Below are positions 1-9,347 of a DNA stretch of 53,904 nt, in pieces; position 1 is the stretch's first letter; each line of letters begins with the position of its first letter. Origin of the DNA: Pseudomonadota bacterium (GTDB lineage Bacteria > Pseudomonadota > Alphaproteobacteria > Micavibrionales > UBA2020); the NCBI GenBank assembly GCA_021805245.1, contig JAJZFS010000059.1, forward strand, positions 1-53,904, in the 5' to 3' direction. The notes under the pieces were generated by a model. It ran no database searches, was not told the DNA's origin, and worked only from the letters and a program-made list of their open reading frames with translations. The position numbers and the translations under genes were made by a program.

Positions 1-1
1 G

Positions 2-490
2 GAAATTGCCGCCCGCTGGAATGGCGTTTATCAGGGCGCCGCGATGAGCCTCGGTGCCGGCTACTCTTATGCCGCCGCAGAAAACAGTGCCGGCGCAGGT
101 GCCGGCAACGCCGGTTCGGACGCCATGAAGAGCTATGACTTCGGCGCGAACATCGCGAAGCAAGGCTTCAGCCTCGGCGGCGCCTACAAGCACTCCAACA
201 ACGGCATTTCCGGCGCGGCCAACGGTGCTGACACCGCGATCTATGACATCGGTGCCGGCTACGACACCGGTCCGTACCACGCCGCCCTGTCCTATTTCCA
301 CGAGAAGTTTGACGGCGGCCTGCTCGCCGCAACGCCGAACGGTGCCAGCGTTCACCGTTATACGCTCGGCGGCGGCTACACGGTCATGCCCGGCATGGAT
401 GTGCGCGGCACGGTGAGCTGTGGTCAGTACCGGGGAACGGCCAACACCGACTTCCAGCAAGTTACCATCGGCACAAACATAAATTTCTAG
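2..490 (+). CDS. Outer-membrane porin, C-terminal part (5' truncated)
   Basis: The reading frame is open from the first bases of the window, so the gene starts upstream; the methionine at 44 is internal. The visible 162 residues alternate short polar and aromatic strands with Gly/Ala/Asn-rich turns (for example GAGYSYAAAEN, YDIGAGYDTG and YTLGGGYTVM) and end in a terminal phenylalanine. This is the usual pattern of a Gram-negative trimeric porin beta-barrel, probably of the Porin_4 type. It would form a passive diffusion channel in the outer membrane. The phosphate-import operon follows 158 bases downstream, so a role in anion or phosphate entry is possible but is only inferred. No typical T-rich terminator was seen directly after the stop. 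Confidence 0.8.
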   Translation, partial: EIAARWNGVYQGAAMSLGAGYSYAAAENSAGAGAGNAGSDAMKSYDFGANIAKQGFSLGGAYKHSNNGISGAANGADTAIYDIGAGYDTGPYHAALSYFHEKFDGGLLAATPNGASVHRYTLGGGYTVMPGMDVRGTVSCGQYRGTANTDFQQVTIGTNINF

Positions 491-648
491 GGCATGCGGT
501 TACACATAAGCCCAGACCATAAAGACGGCCGCAATTTAATGCCGCAGGTCATCCCTCATGTATGAAAAAAACTGAGCGGAATGACTGTCCGTTGAGCGAC
601 AGAGTCAACTTGACGTGCCTGTAAAATCTAACTAATAGGGTAGGCCAT

Positions 649-1767
649 ATGCGACAAACAAGACGGGAGGGTGTTTTGCCTAAAGTCAAGAGAAGTGGCT
701 GGACAACGCGCCGGTGGCAGGGGCTGATCGTAGCGGTATGCTGCGCGACAATACTGCAGGCTGGCGCCGCGCGCGCGGCGACTACGCCAGTGCGCGTGCT
801 GGAGACGGGCTCCACGCTTCTCTATCCCCTGTTCAATATCTGGGTTCCCGATTACATGAAGACGCACCCCGGAGTGCAGATCACGACGCAGGGCACGGGC
901 AGCGGCACAGGCATTGCGCAGGCAAGTTCCGGCATCGCCCAGATCGGCGCCTCCGACGCCTATATGAGCAGCGCGCAGCTCAAGAGAAGCCCCGGCATCC
1001 TCAATATCCCGCTCGCCATTTCCTCGCAGATGGTCAATTACAACCTGCCCGGCTTCAACCACAAACATCTGAAGCTGAGCGGGCCGGTCATTGCCGGAAT
1101 CTATAGCGGCAAGATCAGGTACTGGGACGATGCGGCGCTGAAAAGCATGAACCCGGACATGAAGCTGCCGCACAAAGCGATCATTCCGGTGCACCGCTCC
1201 GACGGCAGTGGCGACACCTTCATCTTCACCCAGTTTCTGGCGTTCAGCACCCCGTCGTGGGCGAACGGCACGGGCTACGGCACGTCCGTGAGCTGGCCGC
1301 CTGTCGAAGGCGAGATCGGCGGCGTCGGCAACCCCGGCATGATTAGCGCGCTCAAAGGCAGCCCCTATTCGCTCGCCTATGTCGGGATCAGCTACAAGAA
1401 AGCCATCGAAGCGGACGGCCTTGGCGAGGCGATGCTGCAGAATCGCGACGGTCATTTTGTCCTTGCCAATGCCAAAACCGTTGGCGCCGCGGTACTTGCG
1501 ACGGCCGCCAAGACGCCGAAGGACGAGCGCATCAGCCTCATCTTCGCGCCGGGCGCCGAATCCTACCCCATCATCAATTACGAATACGCGATCGTGAACA
1601 AAAAGCAGCCATCGCCGGAAATGGCGAAGGCGCTGCGCGAACTCCTCGCGTGGTCCATCCATCCGGATGGCGGCAGCGCGCAAAAATACATGGATGCGGT
1701 CGGTTTCGTGCCGTTACCGGCGCCGATCCGCAGTTTGAGCGCGGAACAGATCGCGCTGATCAAATAG
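649..1767 (+). CDS. pstS: Phosphate ABC transporter, substrate-binding protein PstS
   Basis: Periplasmic phosphate-binding protein of the high-affinity Pst importer, 372 residues from this ATG. A basic N-terminus (TTRRWQ) followed by a hydrophobic stretch ending in AGAARA-A is a secretion signal. The mature part opens with ETGSTLLYPLF and continues GTGSGTGIAQASSGIAQIGASDAY, the phosphate-binding loops of the PstS family. A TTG at 676 has a better-placed ribosome site (GGGAGG at 665-670) than the ATG at 649 and would still leave a full signal peptide, so the true start may be 676. First gene of pstSCAB: pstC follows after 24 bases. I looked for a Pho box upstream and found nothing convincing. 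Confidence 0.93.
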   Translation: MRQTRREGVLPKVKRSGWTTRRWQGLIVAVCCATILQAGAARAATTPVRVLETGSTLLYPLFNIWVPDYMKTHPGVQITTQGTGSGTGIAQASSGIAQIGASDAYMSSAQLKRSPGILNIPLAISSQMVNYNLPGFNHKHLKLSGPVIAGIYSGKIRYWDDAALKSMNPDMKLPHKAIIPVHRSDGSGDTFIFTQFLAFSTPSWANGTGYGTSVSWPPVEGEIGGVGNPGMISALKGSPYSLAYVGISYKKAIEADGLGEAMLQNRDGHFVLANAKTVGAAVLATAAKTPKDERISLIFAPGAESYPIINYEYAIVNKKQPSPEMAKALRELLAWSIHPDGGSAQKYMDAVGFVPLPAPIRSLSAEQIALIK

Positions 1768-1791
1768 CCGGCATGAGCGAAAGGGCGTGCG

Positions 1792-2760
1792 ATGAAGTTT
1801 AAAACAGGGCTGGCCGCCATTGCTGGTGTACTGCCGGCCAGTCTTGTGGCGATCGTTCTCTTTTTGACTGTCTACTCCTGGCCGGCGATCCGCTTCAACG
1901 GCTTTCATTTTCTCGTCAGCAACCACTGGAACCTCGGCAATCTCTATGCCGATCCGGTGACGGTCGCAGGCACGCAGGTCGCGCCGGGCGCCCATTACGG
2001 CATCCTGTTTCTCATCGTCGGCACGCTGCTCACCACCCTCGTCGCCCTGTTGATCGCCTTGCCGGTCGGCGTCGGCGCGGCGATCTTCCTTGCCGAGGCC
2101 GTCCCGGGGCGGCTGCGTTTGTGGCTGTCCTTTCTGGTCGAATTGCTGGCCGCGGTGCCGAGCGTCGTTTTCGGGCTGTGGGGCTATGTTGTCGTCATTC
2201 CCTTTCTCGGTCAGCACCTGTTTCCATTTCTGTCGCGGATCTTCGGGTTCGTGCCGTTTTTCGCCGGCCCCAGCGGCTCGGGCTATGGTCTGCTGACATC
2301 GGGCTTCGTCCTGTCGCTGATGATCGTGCCGTTGATCGTCGCGACCTTGCGCGACGCCATGGTGAGCCAGCCGCCGGCCATCCGCGAGGCGGTGACGGCG
2401 CTCGGCGCGACCCGTTTCGAAGTCGTCGCCAAGGTGATCCTGCCGAGCCTCTTTCGCGTCCTCGTCGGGGCGACGATCCTTGCGGTAGGCCGCGCCCTCG
2501 GCGAGACGATGGCCGTGCTGATGGTCAGCGGCAACGCGCTCAACTACCTGCCGCATAACATTTACGCGCCCATCTCGACGATGGCGGCCTTTATCGTTTC
2601 ACAGCTCGACAGCGCCATGCAGGACCCGACCGGCATGGCTGTGCGCTCGCTGGCGGAGATTGCTCTTATGCTCTCGCTCCTGTCGCTCCTCATCAATTTT
2701 CTTGCGCGCCTCGTTCTGGCGATAGAGAACCGCAGCGCGCGCCACGCAACAATCGTTTAG
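1792..2760 (+). CDS. pstC: Phosphate ABC transporter permease PstC
   Basis: Inner-membrane permease, 322 residues, forming the phosphate channel with PstA. Hydrophobic segments run throughout, starting with [20 protein letters not shown]. The coupling-helix (EAA) motif [21 protein letters not shown] sits in the second half, followed by [16 protein letters not shown], which is typical of PstC. The periplasmic loop before the permease domain contains YADPVTVAG, as in the longer PstC proteins. The start is the ATG after the pstS stop; pstA follows after 11 bases. Expression is presumably coupled to the rest of pstSCAB. Confidence 0.93.
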   Translation: MKFKTGLAAIAGVLPASLVAIVLFLTVYSWPAIRFNGFHFLVSNHWNLGNLYADPVTVAGTQVAPGAHYGILFLIVGTLLTTLVALLIALPVGVGAAIFLAEAVPGRLRLWLSFLVELLAAVPSVVFGLWGYVVVIPFLGQHLFPFLSRIFGFVPFFAGPSGSGYGLLTSGFVLSLMIVPLIVATLRDAMVSQPPAIREAVTALGATRFEVVAKVILPSLFRVLVGATILAVGRALGETMAVLMVSGNALNYLPHNIYAPISTMAAFIVSQLDSAMQDPTGMAVRSLAEIALMLSLLSLLINFLARLVLAIENRSARHATIV

Positions 2761-2771
2761 AGAGTACGCCC

Positions 2772-3668
2772 ATGAGCCATGCCAACGAAGCCTTCCGCCT
2801 GACCGCCGCACCGCCGCCCGTCCCGCGCGTGCCGCGGTTCCCCTTGCGGCGGCGCATCTTCAGCATCGCCGGATGGACCACCACTGCGCTCGCGCTCATC
2901 CTGCTGACGGCGGCGATGCTGGGAATTCTGGAGATGGTTTTCGTGCGCGGGATTGGCGCGCTGGTGCCCGCGACCTTCACGACGATCACGCAAGGCACCG
3001 GCGGCGGCCTGCTCAATGCAATCGAAGGAACGTTCGTGCTGTCGTTCGGCGCGCTGCTGCTCGCAGTGCCGTTCGGCATGGCCGCCGGCATCTATATCTC
3101 GGAATACCGGAACGGCTGGTGGGCAAAGACCATTCGCCTCCTCGCCGACGTCCTTGTCGGGGTGCCTTCGATCGTGGTCGGCTATGTCGGCTATGTGACG
3201 ATGGTCGACTGGCTCGGCTGGAACTTCTCGGTGGCCGCGGGGGCGATCAGCCTCGCCGTGATGTCTCTCCCCTATATCTGCCGCACGACGGAAATGGCGC
3301 TGCAGCAGGTGCCGGGCGACCTGCGCGAGGCGGCATTCGCGCTGGGCGCGGGCGAAAGTCAGGTCATTTTCCGCATCTGCCTTCCGGCCGCGTTGCGGGC
3401 GATCCTGACCGGCATTCTCCTCGCGCTGGCCGTGTCCGTCGGCGAAACCGCGCCGCTGCTTTATACCGCCGGATGGTCGAATTATCTATGGGATGGCAAG
3501 ATGACGCACTCTCCCGTCGGCTATCTGACCTACGCCATCTGGACCTTCATCAGCGAACCTTTCGCTTCGGCGCACCAGCTTGCCTATGCCGCGGCATTTC
3601 TCGTGATGGCGCTGGTGCTGCTCGTTCACCTTGCCGCCCGTCTCGTTTTCGATCGCCATCGGCGTTGA
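2772..3668 (+). CDS. pstA: Phosphate ABC transporter permease PstA
   Basis: Second permease of the Pst importer, 298 residues. A proline-rich cytoplasmic start ([16 protein letters not shown]) is followed by a first membrane helix ([20 protein letters not shown]). The family signatures are [24 protein letters not shown] and the EAA coupling motif [21 protein letters not shown], then [17 protein letters not shown]. It pairs with PstC in the membrane and docks on the PstB ATPase. It lies between pstC (11 bases upstream) and pstB (47 bases downstream). Confidence 0.93.
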   Translation: MSHANEAFRLTAAPPPVPRVPRFPLRRRIFSIAGWTTTALALILLTAAMLGILEMVFVRGIGALVPATFTTITQGTGGGLLNAIEGTFVLSFGALLLAVPFGMAAGIYISEYRNGWWAKTIRLLADVLVGVPSIVVGYVGYVTMVDWLGWNFSVAAGAISLAVMSLPYICRTTEMALQQVPGDLREAAFALGAGESQVIFRICLPAALRAILTGILLALAVSVGETAPLLYTAGWSNYLWDGKMTHSPVGYLTYAIWTFISEPFASAHQLAYAAAFLVMALVLLVHLAARLVFDRHRR

Positions 3669-3715
3669 GAGGAAAAAATGCCGTGTCCCATTCAAAACCG
3701 GAGGATCATTCACCG

Positions 3716-4552
3716 ATGAATACACCCGCCGCCGCATCGAAGCCGCCCGAAAACGATCCGCAAAACGTGACGCTGGAACCCGCAGCGGCGCTGCAGGTTG
3801 CGGACAAAGTCGTCATGCGCGACCTCAATTTTTATTACGGCGATTTTCAGGCACTGAAGAACATCAACCTAAGCCTGCCCGACCGGCGCGTCACCGCCTT
3901 CATCGGCCCTTCTGGCTGCGGCAAGTCGACGCTTCTGCGCACGCTCAACCGCATCTACGAACTTTATCCGGATATGCGGGTGACGGGCGAGATACTGGTC
4001 GACGGCAAGGACATTCTGGAGCCGGGGCTCGACCTCAACCGGCTGCGGGCGAAAATCGGCATGGTGTTTCAAAAGCCGACACCGTTTCCGATGTCGATCT
4101 ACGACAATATCGCCTTCGGCATCCGTTTGTACGAGAAGCTGCCCAAATCCGAGCTCGACGGGCGCGTCGAATCCGCCTTGCGCCGCAGCGCCCTCTGGAA
4201 GGAAGTGAAGAACAAGCTCAAGCAGAGCGGTCTCAGGCTGTCGGGCGGGCAGCAGCAGCGGCTGTGCATCGCCCGCGCGATCGCGGTCCAGCCGGAAGTG
4301 CTGCTGCTCGACGAACCGACGTCCGCGCTCGACCCGATCTCGACCCAATACATCGAGGAACTGATCGCCGAACTGAAGAGCGACTATTGCATCGCCATCG
4401 TCACCCATAACATGCAGCAGGCAGCGCGTAGCTCCGATTACACCGCCTACATGTATCTCGGCAAAATCGTCGAGTTCGGCGAAACCGCAACAATCTTTTC
4501 CCATCCGCGGGAAAAGCATACCGAGGATTACATTAACGGACGCTTCGGGTAA
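3716..4552 (+). CDS. pstB: Phosphate ABC transporter ATP-binding protein PstB
   Basis: Cytoplasmic ATPase that powers phosphate import; 278 residues from this ATG. Walker [10 protein letters not shown] lies at about residues 64-72. The ABC signature LSGGQQQR and Walker [16 protein letters not shown] follow, and the family motif [15 protein letters not shown] is clear. The frame stays open far upstream through pstA, so the start had to be chosen: the ATG at 3716 follows GGAGG at 3700-3704, while a GTG at 3683 behind AGAGGA is a possible longer start adding 11 residues. No phoU or phoB/phoR follows, which is unusual for a pst operon; those genes must lie elsewhere or be absent. Confidence 0.93.
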   Translation: MNTPAAASKPPENDPQNVTLEPAAALQVADKVVMRDLNFYYGDFQALKNINLSLPDRRVTAFIGPSGCGKSTLLRTLNRIYELYPDMRVTGEILVDGKDILEPGLDLNRLRAKIGMVFQKPTPFPMSIYDNIAFGIRLYEKLPKSELDGRVESALRRSALWKEVKNKLKQSGLRLSGGQQQRLCIARAIAVQPEVLLLDEPTSALDPISTQYIEELIAELKSDYCIAIVTHNMQQAARSSDYTAYMYLGKIVEFGETATIFSHPREKHTEDYINGRFG

Positions 4553-4619
4553 GAAGCGAAACCATAGTGATCGGACATATCATCAAGAGCGATAGCGAAG
4601 ATATCGGCTTACGACTATA

Positions 4620-6824
4620 CTAGTTTTGCGGCTTCTGTCGTTTGGTCTTGTTTTTTCTGCGTACCGGCGTTTTGCTTTTGCCGCATGTGACAATTTTAAT
4701 TCCGCTTCCTTTCAGCACGCGCGCCTGTCCTGCGGAAATCTCGAGATCTGCCGTCTTGTCCCCAACCGGCAGGCGGCTGATCGTGACAGTACCCCATTCC
4801 GGACGCCAGTAACGCGTGTCGATTTTGACGGTATCGCTCCGCGCGTCCGTTTCCAGCCCCAGCACGGCTTGCAAAAGCTGGAACGGAACAGCGGCCGCCC
4901 AGGCTTGCGGACTGCAAGCCTGCGGATAGGGCGTTGGGCCAAACTGCGGCGTGCGCTTGAAGCCGCCAAACAGTTCCGGCATGCGCCAGTTGCTCTTTTT
5001 TGCAGCCGCGAACAGTCCCTCGAACAGCCGCGCCGCCTGCTTCGTATGTCCGGTCTGCCCCAGGCCGGCAGCGATCAGCGCCGTATCGTGCGGCCAGACC
5101 GAGCCATTGTGGTAGGAGAGCGGGTTATAGCGCGGCGCGTCAGTCGCGACGGTGCGGATGCCATAGCCTGAAAAGAATTTTTCGCCCATCATGTGCGTAG
5201 AGACATTTTTCTCCCGCGTTTTCGGTACGATGCCGGTAAACAAAAGCTGCCCCATATTGGAGGCCTTCACGGCGCAGGGCTTGCCGTTGCCGTCGCGCGC
5301 GAGAATGTAGTACTTCTCATCTTTGTTCCAGAAGTGCTTGTTGAAGTTGCGGTAAAGCCTTTTGGCTTTTTCCGCATAATGTGCCGCATGTGCCGCATCA
5401 TGAAATATGTCGGCAAGTTTTTTGCCCGTCTTCCACGCTGCGTAAGCGTACCCCTGCACCTCCGCGACCGCGCGCGGAAAGGCAACATCCGTTTTCCCGT
5501 TTTCATCGAAGACGGAATCCGAAGAGTCCTTCCACATCTGGTTATAAAGGCCGGATTCTTTTTTACGCTGATAGACGATAAAGCCTTTGGCCTTGTCTTT
5601 ATCCATCCAGTTTTTGTCTTCCGCATAGTTTTCCACCCAGTCCAGCGCAGCCTGTATGTTTGGCCAGATGGATTTGATGAAGGCCACGTCGCCCGTCTGT
5701 TCGAGGTATGCGCCCGCCAGCATGACATAGAGCAGCGTCGTGTCCGTGCCGCCGTAGTAAAGACTGAACGGCAGCATCCCTGCCCGCGACATCTCGTCTT
5801 CACGGGTTTCATGCATGATTTTGCCGGGCTCGGTATCGCGCACTGGATCTTCCGTCTGCGCCTGGCGGTCGGAAAGGAACTGCAGCACACCTTTGGCCAG
5901 CTCCGGCTTGGCCCACAGCATCTCGAGGGCCGTGATCAGCCCGTCGCGGCCGAACGGCACGGCAAACCACGGCACGCCCGCGCAAGGATAAGGGCCGCTG
6001 TCGTATTGCGTGGTGAGAAACGCGAGGTCTTGCAGGCTGCGGTCGAACCAGTCCTGCAACTGCGGATTTGAAAACATGAGTTGCGCGCCCTGCGCGAGGG
6101 TGGCCGCACGCTCGGCGCGCACGGCGGCAAGCGCGTCATTGTAGCTTTTTTCCCGTGGGCCGGCCGCGTTGCCCTTGTCGCAACCGCACTCAAGCCAGAT
6201 CGTCTTTTCGCCGCCCGGCGGCAGGGAGATATCAAAGTCCGCGCCAGTTTCCGTCATAACGGCGGGCCTGTCATTGTCGGCGAAAAAAACGTTCGCTTTG
6301 AGCTCTTTTTGATCCACGCCCGCGTAGCGCCATGAGACGCGGCTGTGCTGCGCATCAAGCAAGGCCGGGTCTTTTGTGCCGAGGGTTTTCTTGCCGTCCT
6401 GTCCGCGCACGTTGAACATGTCGACGAAATCGCTGCCGAATCTGAAGCTTAGCGGCAGGCTGACGGATGTGCCGCCGTAGTTGCGGATCGTGACGGCTTG
6501 ATGAACGAGACCGTCGCAGACCGTGATGCGCCGTTTGATGTGAACGTTGTTGGCGGGGATGTTTGCGCCCGCCGCATCCTTCATCTCCGGCAGGGTGAGG
6601 CTGACAACGAGCTCGGCATTGTCGGCGCTGACCTGTGCGCCGCCTGCGCGGGGCTTTTGCCCTCCTACCAACAGCCTCAGCTCGGAGATATGGCGCATGT
6701 CGTTGAAGTAAAAACCGGGCAACCCCGTTTCGGGCGCGATATCACCCAACTGATCAAAAATCGCATAGCTCGGCCCATGCTTGAGCGTGATAAGCCCGAG
6801 TTCGCTGATGGAGGGTTCCGTCAT
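4620..6824 (-). CDS. Amylo-alpha-1,6-glucosidase / glycogen-debranching-type glycosidase
   Basis: Predicted cytoplasmic glycosidase of the bacterial debranching-enzyme family with the GDE_N_bis arrangement; 734 residues. The N-terminal beta-rich domain (about residues 10-220) contains the characteristic GFYFNDMRHISELRLLV. The rest is an alpha/alpha barrel with conserved blocks PWFAVPFGRDGLITALEMLW, HETREDEMSRAGMLPFSLYYGGTD (the acidic residues here probably include the catalytic pair) and YHNGSVWPHDTALIAAG. No signal peptide is present, so it would act on glycogen or related intracellular alpha-glucans. It is a single gene, convergent with pstB and divergent from the XRE gene. The tail is Lys/Arg-rich (VRRKNKTKRQK). 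The exact substrate cannot be read from sequence. Confidence 0.85.
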   Translation of the reverse strand: MTEPSISELGLITLKHGPSYAIFDQLGDIAPETGLPGFYFNDMRHISELRLLVGGQKPRAGGAQVSADNAELVVSLTLPEMKDAAGANIPANNVHIKRRITVCDGLVHQAVTIRNYGGTSVSLPLSFRFGSDFVDMFNVRGQDGKKTLGTKDPALLDAQHSRVSWRYAGVDQKELKANVFFADNDRPAVMTETGADFDISLPPGGEKTIWLECGCDKGNAAGPREKSYNDALAAVRAERAATLAQGAQLMFSNPQLQDWFDRSLQDLAFLTTQYDSGPYPCAGVPWFAVPFGRDGLITALEMLWAKPELAKGVLQFLSDRQAQTEDPVRDTEPGKIMHETREDEMSRAGMLPFSLYYGGTDTTLLYVMLAGAYLEQTGDVAFIKSIWPNIQAALDWVENYAEDKNWMDKDKAKGFIVYQRKKESGLYNQMWKDSSDSVFDENGKTDVAFPRAVAEVQGYAYAAWKTGKKLADIFHDAAHAAHYAEKAKRLYRNFNKHFWNKDEKYYILARDGNGKPCAVKASNMGQLLFTGIVPKTREKNVSTHMMGEKFFSGYGIRTVATDAPRYNPLSYHNGSVWPHDTALIAAGLGQTGHTKQAARLFEGLFAAAKKSNWRMPELFGGFKRTPQFGPTPYPQACSPQAWAAAVPFQLLQAVLGLETDARSDTVKIDTRYWRPEWGTVTISRLPVGDKTADLEISAGQARVLKGSGIKIVTCGKSKTPVRRKNKTKRQKPQN

Positions 6825-7066
6825 GCCACTGGTCTCCGCATTTTAAAGAAAACTGCGATCGGTCGCGATACTATATATTATTACGGAATGCACACTAAAA
6901 TATGTAATTAGGCCTGTCAATACTGCATCATTTTTATTTACCTTAATATTATAATATAAAAAATTTTAATGTTTAATACATCAAAAATAATCTTTCATAT
7001 ATAATTATACATGGCTATATATTACGTCTCATGCTCGAAAGCTAAATCTACCCTGCGTATCAGCGA
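6825..7066. promoter_or_regulatory. AT-rich divergent intergenic region
   Basis: A 242-base gap between the debranching enzyme (minus) and the XRE-Ehr operon (plus). Between about 6870 and 7030 it becomes strikingly AT-rich compared with the GC-rich genes on both sides, with several TATAAT-like hexamers (for example around 6949-6957). It probably holds the divergent promoters. The A/T tracts would also suit a bent DNA or nucleoid-protein site. No specific operator was identified. Confidence 0.4.
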
Positions 7067-7339
7067 ATGATCACTTCTACTCAACTACGGGCCGCCCGTG
7101 CCCTGCTCGGCATTGACCAGAAGCAACTGGCCAATATATCGGGTCTGTCGCTCCCGACGATTCAGCGCATGGAAACAAGCGATGATATTATTCGCGGCAA
7201 TGTGGACTCTCTCATGAAGCTGGTATCTGCGCTCGATGCGGCCGGAATCGAATTGATAGCCGAGGGCGCAAGCAGCATAAACGGCGGGCGCGGAATCAGG
7301 TTGAAAGATCCCGCCATGCCGACAGGAGGCACTCAGTAA
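7067..7339 (+). CDS. Small XRE-family HTH transcriptional regulator
   Basis: A 90-residue protein consisting almost only of one helix-turn-helix domain (residues 3-65): TQLRAARALLGIDQKQLANISGLSLPTIQRMET. The motif Q-x-x-LA-x-x-SGLS-x-x-T-I-x-R is the canonical Cro/CI recognition unit. Stand-alone proteins of this size and sequence are frequent in alphaproteobacteria. It ends 4 bases before the first gene of the hydrogenase-4-like operon and is read in the same direction from the AT-rich region, so it is likely co-transcribed with that operon and may control it. Target and effector are unknown. Confidence 0.85.
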   Translation: MITSTQLRAARALLGIDQKQLANISGLSLPTIQRMETSDDIIRGNVDSLMKLVSALDAAGIELIAEGASSINGGRGIRLKDPAMPTGGTQ

Positions 7340-7343
7340 ATAA

Positions 7344-9347
7344 ATGTCCATCGCGGCCCTGTTATGCTGTGTCGCCCTTTTTATCGCCCTGTCTCTCCTG
7401 AGCGCTGCGGTAAATCGTCTCTTCAATGCAACTATCATCATTTACTGTGCCTGCTTTGCTATTGCGCTTGTCATGTTGTGGGGCGGAGTTGTCCATCTGC
7501 TAACCCACGCATCCGACATGACGATCGTACTGCCGATAGGTCTGCCGTGGACCGGCGCGCATTTCAAGCTTGACGCGCTGGCGGCTTTTTTCCTTGTGGT
7601 CGTCAACCTCGGCGCGGCAACGGCCAGCTTTTACGCGCTGGGGTACGGGCGGCATGAAGAAGCGCCGCACCGCGTCCTGCCATTTTATCCCGCTTTTCTC
7701 GCCGCCATGAATCTCGTCGTGCTGGCCAATGACGCTTTCACGTTCCTGTTCTCGTGGGAGCTAATGTCACTCGCTTCATGGGCGCTGGTCATGGCGCATC
7801 ACCGCGAGAAGGAAAACGCACGGGCGGGATACATATACATTGTCATGGCAAGCTTCGGCACGCTGATGTTGCTGCTGGCCTTCGCCCTGCTGTCCGGACC
7901 GGGCGGGCATTACGTTTTCTCCGGCATGCAAGGCCACGTTCTGACCCCGTTGCGTGCCGCAGTCGTGCTGTTCCTTGTCCTGCTTGGCGCGGGCTCCAAA
8001 GCGGGGATTTACCCTTTGCACGTCTGGCTCCCGCTCGCGCATCCGGCGGCGCCGTCGCACGTCTCGGGACTGATGAGCGGCGTCATGACCAAGGTCGCGG
8101 TTTACGGTTTTATCCGCATCGTCTTCGGCCTTCTCGGCGGAACCGGCGAAGACGGTGGCATGGCCGTGCTTGCGCTCGGCGGCATAACCGCAGTGATGGG
8201 CGTTTTGTATGCGCTCCTGCAGCATGACCTCAAGAAGCTGCTCGCTTATCATACCGTGGAGAATATCGGCATCATTTTTATCGGCCTCGGCCTCGCGCTT
8301 GTGTTTCAGGCCGACGGCCACGCCGCGTTCGCCGCGCTTGCCTTCACCGCCGCGTTGTTTCATGTTTTCAACCACTCGCTTTTCAAGAGCCTGCTGTTTT
8401 TCGGCGCTGGCGCGGTGCAAACGGCGACCCGCACGCGCGACATGGAGCGCCTCGGCGGCCTGATCCACCGCATGCCGCAAACGGCTTTCGTCTTTTTGGT
8501 CGGGTGCGCCGCGATTTCCGCGCTGCCGCCGTTCAACGGTTTCGCCTCCGAGTGGCTGACGTTTCAGGCGATTATTCAGGGACCGGTCCTGACGCACTGG
8601 GGGCTGAAGACGCTGGTTCCCGTCGCAGGCGCGATGCTGGCGCTCGCCGCCGCGCTCGCCGCCGCCTGTTTCGTCAAGGTTTACGGTATCGTTTTTCTTG
8701 GCCGGCCGAGGACGGAGCCGGCCAAAAGCGCTGTGGAAACGGACAGATTTTCCCTGGCGACGATGTCCTTTCTCGCGCTCTTGTGTCTGCTGGCGGGAAT
8801 TTTTCCGGGGGTTTTCACGAGCGGTCTCACCCCTGCCGTCCATGAAATGACCGGCGCGCAGATGCCGCAGCATGCGATATGGCTGTCGCTCGTGCCGGTC
8901 TCTGCGGTACGCAGCTCTTACAACGGTCTTTTCATTTTTATCTTCATAGTTCTTGCAGCGGGGGTGGCCGCCTTTGTCGCACGCCGCTTCGGCGGCGGTG
9001 CGCCACGCCAAGCGCCAGCGTGGGACTGCGGCTTTCCGCTCGACGATCCCGCGACGCAGTATACGGCGGGGAGCTTTGCCCAGCCGATCCGGCGCGTTTT
9101 CGGCGGCCACCTCTTTCGCGCGTCCGCGCGCGTGGAGATGCCGCCACCCGGCAGTCTTGCTCCCGCGCGTCTTATTCGGGAATTGCATGATCTCGCCTGG
9201 GAGGAGATTTATAAACGGATAGCGGCGCGTGTCCTTTGCATTGCGGAACGCTTGAACCGCTTCCAGGTCCTGTCGCTCCGGCATTATTTAAGTATCGTGT
9301 TCTTCTGCCTGATTCTGCTTCTGATGGTGCTGACGCTATGGTTTTGA
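7344..9347 (+). CDS. HyfB/EhrA-like proton-translocating membrane subunit (NuoL family)
   Basis: 667-residue multi-pass membrane protein of the Mrp/NuoL/HyfB antiporter-like family. The Proton_antipo_M core shows NDAFTFLFSWELMSLASWALVM, GAGSKAGIYPLHVWLPLAHPAAPSHVSGLMSG and the discontinuous-helix block LQHDLKKLLAYHTVENIGII. It keeps the family Lys/Glu/His residues expected for proton pumping. The C-terminus has the HyfB-specific block APAWDCGFPLDDPATQYTAGSFAQPIRRVFG. It is the first structural gene of a six-gene complex whose large subunit lacks Ni-Fe ligands (see 12459). The ribosome site AGGAGG (7323-7328) lies inside the preceding XRE gene. The 3' end overlaps the next gene by 10 bases. 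Confidence 0.88.
   Translation: MSIAALLCCVALFIALSLLSAAVNRLFNATIIIYCACFAIALVMLWGGVVHLLTHASDMTIVLPIGLPWTGAHFKLDALAAFFLVVVNLGAATASFYALGYGRHEEAPHRVLPFYPAFLAAMNLVVLANDAFTFLFSWELMSLASWALVMAHHREKENARAGYIYIVMASFGTLMLLLAFALLSGPGGHYVFSGMQGHVLTPLRAAVVLFLVLLGAGSKAGIYPLHVWLPLAHPAAPSHVSGLMSGVMTKVAVYGFIRIVFGLLGGTGEDGGMAVLALGGITAVMGVLYALLQHDLKKLLAYHTVENIGIIFIGLGLALVFQADGHAAFAALAFTAALFHVFNHSLFKSLLFFGAGAVQTATRTRDMERLGGLIHRMPQTAFVFLVGCAAISALPPFNGFASEWLTFQAIIQGPVLTHWGLKTLVPVAGAMLALAAALAAACFVKVYGIVFLGRPRTEPAKSAVETDRFSLATMSFLALLCLLAGIFPGVFTSGLTPAVHEMTGAQMPQHAIWLSLVPVSAVRSSYNGLFIFIFIVLAAGVAAFVARRFGGGAPRQAPAWDCGFPLDDPATQYTAGSFAQPIRRVFGGHLFRASARVEMPPPGSLAPARLIRELHDLAWEEIYKRIAARVLCIAERLNRFQVLSLRHYLSIVFFCLILLLMVLTLWF

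Noticed and set aside
584-601. Pho box upstream of pstS
   Set aside because: CTGTC...GACAG is an inverted repeat, whereas PhoB sites are direct repeats of CTGTCAT with a fixed spacing. No such direct repeat was found.
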